Positions 1 through 5,222 of a stretch of 6,957 nt of DNA are shown here, piece after piece. The stretch covers positions 1 to 6,957 of the forward strand of contig CANBUF010000099.1 in the NCBI GenBank assembly GCA_947372575.1, read 5' to 3'. The notes beneath the pieces were generated by a model. It saw nothing but the letters and a program-made list of their open reading frames with translations. It had not been told where the DNA came from and ran no database searches. The stretch's first letter is position 1. Every line of letters starts with the position of its first letter. The translations under genes and the position numbers were made by a program. The DNA comes from Alcaligenaceae bacterium (GTDB lineage: Bacteria > Pseudomonadota > Gammaproteobacteria > Burkholderiales > Burkholderiaceae).

Positions 1-152
1 GCTTTGAGCCATGAGGCCCGCAGTGCAAAACCCGGAGCCATCGTCAGACAACTCGTCGCGCTCAGTCTGTGGTGACGGGCGAGCTCGACAATTGCCTCAT
101 CGACTCCTGACTCAATTCCAAAATCATCGGCACACAGCATAATCTGCTGCAT
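1..152 (-). CDS. ChbG/HpnK/NaxD (YdjC) family carbohydrate deacetylase, N-terminal part only
   Basis: This minus-strand reading frame starts at ATG 152-150 and stays open to the window edge, so only the first 50 residues are visible. The start reads MQQIMLCADDFG. The ADDFG motif at residues 8-12 is the hallmark N-terminus of the YdjC/ChbG/HpnK deacetylases, whose acidic residues help bind the catalytic metal. It is followed by the family-like segment GVDEAIVELARHHRLSATS. Known members remove the N-acetyl group from chito-oligosaccharides (ChbG), a hopanoid-linked sugar (HpnK) or undecaprenyl-phosphate GalNAc (NaxD). The start is well supported: an AGGA lies 8 bases upstream, inside the end of the glycosyltransferase gene, whose stop is one base away. 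With that partner, a NaxD-like role in deacetylating a lipid-linked N-acetylhexosamine is the most likely job. This is inferred, because the remaining metal ligands lie outside the window. Confidence 0.85.
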   Translation of the reverse strand, partial: MQQIMLCADDFGIESGVDEAIVELARHHRLSATSCLTMAPGFALRASWLK

Positions 153-153
153 C

Positions 154-1167
154 TCAAGGATCCTCACGCCGGCAAGCCTGACCTGTTGCCTGTCGTACGA
201 TATAAAGGGGTCTGCCCTTGACCTCATCAAAAATGCGCGCAATGTATTCGCCAACAATTCCAAGCGAAATCAAATTGATGCCCGAAAAAAACAGCAGGAT
301 GGTGACGATCGTTGGCCAGCCATTGACTGGATTGCGAAACAACAGATATTCGCAAACGATATAGAGCCCATACGCAAACGAGCAGAACGAAATTGCGAAG
401 CCGATCAGACTGACTGCACGCAAGGGCCAGGTTGTAAAGGCAGTCAGACCCGCGAGCGCCAGCCTCAAGAGCCGCAAACCATTGAAATGACTTTCTCCGT
501 GCTGCCTGGAGTCAGGCATATAGGAGATGGACTCAGAATGAAAGCCAACCCAGGCGTAGAGCCCTTTCATAAAGCGGTTACGCTCAGGCAACTGCAAAAG
601 TGCGGCTACGACGGTTCGATCCATTAACCGGAAATCTCCTGCGTGCGGTGGGACATGCACGCCACGTGAGCCCCCGAGCAGAGAGTAAAAGAGATGCGTC
701 CCCCATCGTTTACCCAAACTCTCATCGTCACGGTTTTGGCGCACGGCATAGACCATATCCACACCCTGCTCCCAGCGGGCAAGCATCGTGGGCAGCAAGT
801 CTGGCGGGTGCTGCAAGTCTGCATCCAGGATGATGACTGCATCGCCCTGCGCGGCCTCCAGTCCAGCTGTGATCGCAGGTTCTTTACCGAAGTTTCGCGA
901 AAGCTGTACGTAGCGAAAGCCTGGCTGACGCGTCCAGGCAGCCATCAACAGTGATGTAGCATCGCGACTGCCATCGTCGACCACAATCACCTCCCACTGC
1001 GCACCAAGCCCGGAGAGTACCGACTGGAGCCGGGGCAGCAAGAGACCCAGATTGTCATGCTCGTTATAAGCCGGCACCACGCAACTGATCAGCGCGCGCT
1101 GTAGGTTACGGGCGCTCGCATTGTGCGCAGAAGGGCTCGGGTCGGTCAGGTTTTCTGTAGAATTCAT
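154..1167 (-). CDS. Family 2 glycosyltransferase, polyprenyl-phosphate (ArnC/DPM1-like), membrane-anchored
   Basis: The product has 337 residues. It has an N-terminal GT-A domain followed by two membrane helices, the layout of ArnC/GtrB/DPM1-like enzymes that move a sugar from a nucleotide donor to undecaprenyl phosphate on the cytoplasmic face. Visible motifs are VVPAYNE (about 30-36), VDDGS (63-67, nucleotide binding) and DADLQHPP (115-122, the DxD metal and donor site). The helices lie near 250-276 and 286-308 and are followed by the family-typical IVGEYIARIFDEVKGRP tail. ATG 1167 is preferred to an in-frame TTG at 1173, though neither has a clear Shine-Dalgarno sequence. The deacetylase gene starts one base after the stop. 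This pairing matches NaxD with its FlmF2-type partner in Francisella and, as recalled, the Bordetella lgm lipid A glucosamine locus. The exact sugar is not readable from sequence. Confidence 0.93.
   Translation of the reverse strand: MNSTENLTDPSPSAHNASARNLQRALISCVVPAYNEHDNLGLLLPRLQSVLSGLGAQWEVIVVDDGSRDATSLLMAAWTRQPGFRYVQLSRNFGKEPAITAGLEAAQGDAVIILDADLQHPPDLLPTMLARWEQGVDMVYAVRQNRDDESLGKRWGTHLFYSLLGGSRGVHVPPHAGDFRLMDRTVVAALLQLPERNRFMKGLYAWVGFHSESISYMPDSRQHGESHFNGLRLLRLALAGLTAFTTWPLRAVSLIGFAISFCSFAYGLYIVCEYLLFRNPVNGWPTIVTILLFFSGINLISLGIVGEYIARIFDEVKGRPLYIVRQATGQACRREDP
161..164 (-). promoter_or_regulatory. Ribosome binding site of the deacetylase gene, inside the glycosyltransferase gene
   Basis: On the minus strand this reads AGGA, 8 bases before ATG 152. 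It lies within the last codons of the glycosyltransferase gene, which fixes the deacetylase start and points to translational coupling of the two genes. Confidence 0.65.
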
Positions 1168-1243
1168 GCGCAAATTTGATTGTGGATAGCACTCTCATCA
1201 TAACTTTCATCGAGACAGTGCGCAGGTCTTTTAAAAAAAAGGA
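1168..1243 (-). other. Gap between the DMT transporter and glycosyltransferase genes
   Basis: This gap has 76 bases, starting with the T tract of the hairpin described at 1236-1257. No strong -35/-10 pair and no clear Shine-Dalgarno sequence for the glycosyltransferase can be seen here. It is therefore unclear whether that gene has its own promoter or is reached by read-through. Confidence 0.4.
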
Positions 1244-1257
1244 TTATTTACCTTTTT
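1236..1257 (-). terminator. Weak intrinsic terminator-like hairpin after the DMT transporter gene
   Basis: On the minus strand an AAAAAGG arm and a CCTTTTT arm enclose an 8-base loop, and the downstream arm runs into an unbroken tract of eight T. The transporter stop codon (1246-1244) lies in the loop. The T tract is good, but the stem has only two G-C pairs, so termination is probably weak. It may partly separate this gene from the glycosyltransferase/deacetylase pair downstream. Confidence 0.4.
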
Positions 1258-2107
1258 GGATTGCGATACTTGCGCTCAGAATCGCGGCCATCATGATCGC
1301 CCCGCCGATGATTGTTCGCAAACCGGGCACCTGTGAAAAAAGTACCCAGGCAAACACAATTGCATAGACAGGCTCCAGTGCAACAACCAGTCCAGCAGTC
1401 CTGGCGTGAAGTCTGCGCAGACTCGCAACAAAGAGCAAGTGCGCAAGCCCCGTGCAGGCCACTCCCAGAATCAGAATCCAGCCCCAGCTCGCCAGACTCA
1501 CCGAAGGCAATTGTGTGAGTGCCCATGGACTGAGCAACAGGCAGACAATCAGATTCTGAAGGCCCGCCACATGAAATGCATCCACACCCGAAAGGTAGCG
1601 GCGATTGAGTACGGCCAATACCCCAAAGGTGGCGCCAGACAGCAAGCCCCACAACAAGCCCGCAGTCCCACTATCTGACAAATTGAAGGAAGGGCTCACC
1701 AGAATCAGTCCAAGGGTGACACAAATCAGTCTCAGCCACTCTGCACGGCTAACACGTTCACGTAAAACGCCCCACTCGATTAAGGTGATGCATGCAGGAA
1801 AACTGGCAAAACCCAACGTTGCTACCGCGATCCCGCCCACTTTGACGGAAACAAAAAAAGTTACCCAGTGAATCGCAAGCATGATGCCTGAACAGATGAG
1901 GGGAAACCATTTGCCGTGCCTGAACAAACCGGGACCACCCGTTGCGGAGCCAAAACGACTTGCCACGCTCAACACCAGCACGGCACATATCGCCCGCCCC
2001 CAGGTGATCACGCTCGCATCTGCCTGAATGAGCGCACCCAAAATGCCACAGAGCCCAAACAAGAGTGCCACGCAATGTACAGAAATCAGTGCTTGCGCGC
2101 GCGTCAT
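1244..2107 (-). CDS. EamA/DMT superfamily transporter (RhaT/YdcZ-like drug/metabolite exporter)
   Basis: The product has 287 residues and is hydrophobic throughout, with about ten predicted membrane helices. They form two EamA-like repeats, roughly residues 8-137 and 148-283. The second repeat carries the LEPVYA segment (244-249) typical of EamA carriers, which often export amino acids or metabolites and belong to the same superfamily as the ArnE/ArnF lipid-sugar flippases. The start at 2107 is preferred to the longer ATG at 2131 (295 residues): AGGAA lies 8 bases before 2107, whereas the AGAGG before 2131 touches the start codon, and the protein from 2107 begins with a usual cytoplasmic leader (MTRAQALIS). 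The substrate cannot be deduced. It is transcribed away from the ABC importer genes, and its leader holds a perfect inverted repeat at 2147-2165. Confidence 0.9.
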   Translation of the reverse strand: MTRAQALISVHCVALLFGLCGILGALIQADASVITWGRAICAVLVLSVASRFGSATGGPGLFRHGKWFPLICSGIMLAIHWVTFFVSVKVGGIAVATLGFASFPACITLIEWGVLRERVSRAEWLRLICVTLGLILVSPSFNLSDSGTAGLLWGLLSGATFGVLAVLNRRYLSGVDAFHVAGLQNLIVCLLLSPWALTQLPSVSLASWGWILILGVACTGLAHLLFVASLRRLHARTAGLVVALEPVYAIVFAWVLFSQVPGLRTIIGGAIMMAAILSASIAIQKGK

Positions 2108-2115
2108 GCTTCGAG

Positions 2116-2120
2116 TTCCT
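2116..2120 (-). promoter_or_regulatory. Shine-Dalgarno site that decides the DMT transporter start
   Basis: On the minus strand this reads AGGAA, 8 bases ahead of ATG 2107. It lies inside the longer alternative frame that would start at 2131, and it is the main reason for choosing the shorter protein. Confidence 0.6.
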
Positions 2121-2146
2121 GAACGCAGCATCCTCTTAAGAATTGC

Positions 2147-2165
2147 ACCCTAATGGGATTAGGGT
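2147..2165. repeat. Perfect inverted repeat in the DMT transporter leader, possible operator or mRNA hairpin
   Basis: The arms are ACCCTAAT and ATTAGGGT, 8 bp each, separated by GGG. It lies 40 bases upstream of the preferred DMT start (2107) and 16 bases upstream of the alternative (2131). Such a perfect dyad in a divergent intergenic region fits a repressor or activator site, or a short RNA hairpin in the leader. No adjacent regulator gene is visible that would identify the binding protein. Confidence 0.45.
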
Positions 2166-2217
2166 TAATACGGAGTCGTTTCATCTGTTTCTGCGTAAAT
2201 AACTTGTTAAGGTTCAA

Positions 2218-2247
2218 TTGTTAAATTTTGGTACTAATTTGTTATAA
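2218..2247 (+). promoter_or_regulatory. Candidate distal sigma-70 promoter for the ABC importer operon
   Basis: TTGTTA (2218-2223) and TTATAA (2242-2247) are separated by 18 bases. A register shifted by one gives TATAAC with 19-base spacing. The -10 region is part of the small palindrome GTTATAAC. It lies about 220 bases upstream of the binding-protein start, so it would give a long leader. This is a pattern match only, in AT-rich DNA where chance matches are common. Confidence 0.35.
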
Positions 2248-2395
2248 CGCCAGGATAAAAATGCCCCAAAATGTCGCATTCGCACACGGTTAGTGCCTCG
2301 GATGATAGCAATGCTAGATATTGGTGTGATTGTGTGGGAAATTGATGGCATGTTACTTGCTTATAAGTCTATCAAGTTAACGTTCATTGCAATTC

Positions 2396-2415
2396 TCATC
2401 AAAATGCATTGATGA
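2396..2415. repeat. Inverted repeat overlapping the proximal -35 element, possible operator
   Basis: The arms TCATCAA and TTGATGA are 7 bp each and separated by 6 bases, about 55 bases before the binding-protein start. The right arm covers the candidate -35 hexamer at 2409-2414, a position where a bound regulator would block or recruit RNA polymerase. No bound factor can be named. Confidence 0.35.
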
Positions 2416-2437
2416 TTGTTTGACTGGATTTTTTAAT
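2409..2437 (+). promoter_or_regulatory. Candidate proximal sigma-70 promoter for the ABC importer operon
   Basis: TTGATG (2409-2414) and TTTAAT (2432-2437) are separated by 17 bases. They match the consensus at 4 of 6 and 5 of 6 positions. Transcription would begin near 2444, giving a short leader of about 25 bases that still contains the GGAGA ribosome binding site (2460-2464). It is a better placed candidate than the distal one. Confidence 0.4.
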
Positions 2438-2468
2438 ACTTACCTCTATCCAAATCGTTGGAGAACAC

Positions 2469-4145
2469 ATGAAACAGCATAAGTCGATTTCCCGCCTGGT
2501 GTCCAAACCTCTGGCTCTTTCCGTACTGTACGCCGCGATTGCACTGGGTGCTGCACTGCCTGCATCGGCTCAGGAAAAGGTATTGCGAATTGGTATGACG
2601 GCCGCAGATATTCCGCGCACACTGGGTCAGCCAGATCAGGGCTTTGAGGGCAATCGGTTCACTGGCATTCCCATGTATGACGCACTCACACAATGGGATT
2701 TATCTAAAGCGGATGTCGCCAGTGTTGTGATTCCAGGTCTTGCGACCTCGTGGGCGGCTGATGCGAATGACAAAACAAAGTGGATTTTTAAACTGCGGCC
2801 AGGCGTCAAGTTTCATGATGGTTCAGATGTCAACGCTGATGCAATCGTCTGGAACGTTCAAAAAGTTCTCGACAAAGATGCCCCACAGTTTGATCCATCC
2901 CAAGTTGGTGTGACCGCATCGAGAATGCCTACCCTGCGTAGCGCCAAAAAAATTGACGATATGACTGTTGAGCTGACAACCAGCGAACCAGATGCTTTTC
3001 TTCCAATCAACCTGACCAACCTGTTTATTGCTTCCCCCACACAGTGGGAAGCCAAACTTAAAGCCGTGCCCGCCACAGTGACGGATCCTGCAGAGCGCTC
3101 CAAGCAAGCCTGGACCGCCTTTGCATCCGACGCATCGGGGAGCGGCCCATTCAAAATGTCAAAATTCGTGCCACGCGAACGCCTCGAAATGGTGGCGAAC
3201 AAGGCCTATTGGGATCCTAAACGCGTCCCTAAGCTCGATCGCGTCGTCTTACTGCCGATTCCTGAAGCCAATGCCCGCACTGCTGCCCTGTTATCAGGAC
3301 AGGTCGACTGGATTGAGGCACCCGCACCAGACGCTCTGCCACAAATCAAACAACGTGGCTTTGAGCTCTATAGCAACCAGCAGCCGCATGTCTGGCCCTG
3401 GCAGCTTTCATTTGCCGAAGGCTCACCCTGGCTCGACAAGCGGGTTCGCCACGCGGCCAATCTTTGCGTGGATCGCGAAGGTCTCAAAACACTGCTCGGT
3501 GGTCTGATGGGCATTCCCAAAGGCACCATGGAGCCAGGACACCCATGGTTCGGTTCGCCAACCTTTGACATCAAGTATGACGTTGATGGTGCAAAAAAAC
3601 TGATGACTGAAGCCGGCTATTCTGCAGCTAAGCCACTGAAAACAAAAGTTCAGATCTCCGCTTCCGGCTCCGGCCAGATGATGCCCTTGCCAATGAACGA
3701 GTTTGTACAACAGTCGCTCAAACAGTGTTTCATCGATGTGGAATTCGATGTCATCGAATGGAACACGCTGTTTAACAACTGGCGTAAGGGTGCCAAGGAT
3801 CCTTCGGCGAACGGCGCGACGGCAACCAACGTCAGCTTTGCTGCAATGGACCCATTCTTTGGTATGGTGCGTTTTACCAGCACAAAGACCTTTCCTCCGG
3901 TATCGAACAACTGGGGCTACTTCGGTAACGATGAGTTCGACAAGCTGATTGCTACGGCACGCACAACGTTTGATGACAAAGATCGAGATGCAGCGCTGGC
4001 AAAACTCCACACCCGCATTGTGGAAGAAGCACCCTTCATCTGGATCGCCCATGACGTGGGTCCTCGCGCCATGAGCAAGAAAGTCAAAGGTGTTGTTCAA
4101 CCTAAAAACTGGTTTATCGATATTGCACCAATGTCGATTGAGTAA
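2469..4145 (+). CDS. Periplasmic substrate-binding protein of a peptide/oligopeptide-type ABC importer (SBP family 5)
   Basis: The product has 558 residues and captures a ligand in the periplasm for the permeases encoded next to it. Residues 1-34 form a clear Sec signal peptide: basic start, hydrophobic core, and an ASA cleavage site at 32-34 before QEK. There is no lipobox cysteine, so the mature protein should be soluble. Family 5 features include LRPGVKFHDGS (109-119), GSGPF (224-228), a DDKDRDAALAKLHTRIVEEAP segment near 502-522, and an overall length close to DppA/OppA. Two cysteines (333 and 420) are present in the mature protein. GGAGA at 2460-2464 supports the ATG. A strong terminator follows the stop. 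The ligand is unknown: family 5 proteins bind di- and oligopeptides, nickel chelates, opines, glutathione or sugars, and the sequence alone does not decide between them. Confidence 0.95.
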   Translation: MKQHKSISRLVSKPLALSVLYAAIALGAALPASAQEKVLRIGMTAADIPRTLGQPDQGFEGNRFTGIPMYDALTQWDLSKADVASVVIPGLATSWAADANDKTKWIFKLRPGVKFHDGSDVNADAIVWNVQKVLDKDAPQFDPSQVGVTASRMPTLRSAKKIDDMTVELTTSEPDAFLPINLTNLFIASPTQWEAKLKAVPATVTDPAERSKQAWTAFASDASGSGPFKMSKFVPRERLEMVANKAYWDPKRVPKLDRVVLLPIPEANARTAALLSGQVDWIEAPAPDALPQIKQRGFELYSNQQPHVWPWQLSFAEGSPWLDKRVRHAANLCVDREGLKTLLGGLMGIPKGTMEPGHPWFGSPTFDIKYDVDGAKKLMTEAGYSAAKPLKTKVQISASGSGQMMPLPMNEFVQQSLKQCFIDVEFDVIEWNTLFNNWRKGAKDPSANGATATNVSFAAMDPFFGMVRFTSTKTFPPVSNNWGYFGNDEFDKLIATARTTFDDKDRDAALAKLHTRIVEEAPFIWIAHDVGPRAMSKKVKGVVQPKNWFIDIAPMSIE

Positions 4146-4154
4146 TGCATGACA

Positions 4155-4190
4155 GGCAGGCTGCGCCATGCTGGCGTAGCCTGCCTTTTT
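4155..4190 (+). terminator. Strong intrinsic terminator between binding-protein and permease genes
   Basis: The arms GGCAGGCT and AGCCTGCC (4155-4162 and 4178-4185) continue inward through a G-U pair and CGCC/GGCG to a 5-base loop (4168-4172), making a 13-pair stem. TTTTT follows at 4186-4190. It starts 9 bases after the binding-protein stop. Because it lies inside the importer operon, it most likely works as a partial terminator that keeps binding-protein output above permease and ATPase output. Confidence 0.85.
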
Positions 4191-4198
4191 CATTTCTG

Positions 4199-4228
4199 GA
4201 CTGATTGCTAGCCTGGCTGCAATCAGTC
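4199..4228 (+). repeat. Second hairpin in the permease leader, downstream of the terminator
   Basis: The perfect 10-base arms GACTGATTGC (4199-4208) and GCAATCAGTC (4219-4228) are separated by 10 bases, of which a few could pair further. The following bases, TTTCTCACTTTT, make an interrupted T-rich tail. It could be a back-up terminator, a barrier protecting an RNA end from exonucleases, or a protein-binding dyad ahead of the permease gene. It ends 28 bases before the permease start. Confidence 0.6.
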
Positions 4229-4256
4229 TTTCTCACTTTTAGCGAGATCCTCTGGC

Positions 4257-5210
4257 ATGTTGAGTTTTTTGCTTCGTAGAATTCTGTATACCCTGCCCAT
4301 TATGCTGGGCGTGGCACTCGTCTGTTTTGCACTCGTGCATCTCGCACCCGGCGACCCGCTAGTCTCTATCCTGCCCCCCGATGCTTCGCAAGAACTTCAG
4401 GCCCGACTGATGGAGATCTATGGCTTTAACAAACCTTATCCCGAACAGTTTTTCAGATGGGTCATGCGTGCCCTTCAAGGCGATCTGGGCACATCCATCG
4501 CCTCAGGTCGTCCGGTCTCGACCGAGGTGATGACGGCTGTCGCCAATACTCTACGGCTTGCAATTTTTGCAACGCTGATTGGATTTATTTTTGGTTGTCT
4601 GTTTGGTTTTGTTGCCGGTTACTTTCAGAACTCCTGGATCGACAAAGCGGCATCCCTGACCTCCGTGCTGGGCGTCAGCGTCCCGCATTACTGGCTGGGC
4701 ATGGTACTGGTCATCATCTTCAGTTCAACGCTCATGTGGCTGCCCCCGAGTGGTGCAGGACCTGGCGGCTCGGCCGACTGGCACTGGAACTGGGAGCACA
4801 TGCAGCACCTGATTCTGCCGGCCGTCACAATGAGTGTGATTCCAATGGGCATCATTGCCCGTACAGTACGCGCGCTGGTCGCCGACATTCTGGCGCAGGA
4901 ATTCATTGTTGGCTTGCGGGCTAAAGGGCTGACAAACGTTGGCATCTTTATGCATGTCGTCAAGAATGCTGCTCCTACTGCGCTCGCCGTAATGGGTTTG
5001 CAACTCGGCTATTTGCTGGGGGGATCCATTCTGATTGAGACTGTGTTTTCGTGGCCTGGCACAGGATTCCTGCTCAATGCAGCGATCTTCCAGCGCGACC
5101 TGCCTCTTTTGCAAGGCACCATTCTTGTACTTGCAATGTTTTTTGTCGTCCTCAACCTGATCGTAGATGTGATTCAAACGCTACTTGATCCCCGTATTGC
5201 ACGCGGCTAA
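4257..5210 (+). CDS. ABC importer permease, DppB/OppB type
   Basis: The product has 317 residues and is an inner-membrane subunit that forms half of the translocation channel. The N-terminus (LLRRILYTLPIMLGVALVCF) with LAPGDP at 29-34 is typical of DppB-type permeases. Membrane helices are seen near 9-29, 99-121, 134-161, 184-204, 241-262 and 287-307, with an extracytoplasmic segment after the first helix. The EAA loop that contacts the ATPase lies around 215-240, with RAKGL at its centre. The ending VDVIQTLLDPRI is also family-typical. The Shine-Dalgarno sequence is weak (GAGA at 4244-4247), so read-through and translation from the upstream transcript may limit expression. The gap from the binding-protein gene is 111 bases and holds two hairpins. 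The DppC-type partner starts 12 bases after the stop. Confidence 0.94.
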   Translation: MLSFLLRRILYTLPIMLGVALVCFALVHLAPGDPLVSILPPDASQELQARLMEIYGFNKPYPEQFFRWVMRALQGDLGTSIASGRPVSTEVMTAVANTLRLAIFATLIGFIFGCLFGFVAGYFQNSWIDKAASLTSVLGVSVPHYWLGMVLVIIFSSTLMWLPPSGAGPGGSADWHWNWEHMQHLILPAVTMSVIPMGIIARTVRALVADILAQEFIVGLRAKGLTNVGIFMHVVKNAAPTALAVMGLQLGYLLGGSILIETVFSWPGTGFLLNAAIFQRDLPLLQGTILVLAMFFVVLNLIVDVIQTLLDPRIARG

Positions 5211-5222
5211 AGGACAACTCTT

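Larger units (their letters stand above)
2108..2468. other. AT-rich divergent intergenic control region
   Basis: This 361-base gap separates the leftward DMT gene from the rightward ABC importer operon and is clearly more AT-rich than the flanking genes. It holds the inverted repeat at 2147-2165, a direct repeat of TTGTTAA at 2204-2210 and 2218-2224, two candidate rightward promoters and a second dyad at 2396-2415. The open frames in it are very short (about 10 codons) and none looks like a conserved protein. No tRNA or known riboswitch fold was recognised. No convincing leftward promoter for the DMT gene could be picked out. Confidence 0.6.

Noticed and set aside
1168..1173. TTG start adding two residues to the glycosyltransferase
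   Set aside because: It has no better ribosome binding site than the ATG two codons later, so the ATG at 1167 was preferred.
1176..1367. Plus-strand frame of 63 codons across the DMT gene end
   Set aside because: Most of it is antisense to the DMT transporter gene, and there is no supporting ribosome binding site or family resemblance.
2108..2131. Upstream ATG (2131) for the DMT transporter
   Set aside because: The only purine-rich motif before it directly touches the start codon, while AGGAA is well spaced before the internal ATG at 2107.
2433..2693. Minus-strand frame of 86 codons over the binding-protein start
   Set aside because: It overlaps the promoter, ribosome binding site and signal-peptide coding region of a strong plus-strand gene, and shows no domain features.
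3423..4193. Long minus-strand open frame (256 codons) opposite the binding-protein gene
   Set aside because: It is wholly antisense to a clear family 5 binding protein, its translation has the Cys/His/Trp-rich look of a shadow frame with no domain, and it would run across the terminator.
4725..5177. Minus-strand open frame opposite the first permease gene
   Set aside because: It is antisense to a well-supported permease. The translation is hydrophilic and His/Gln-rich without recognisable motifs.
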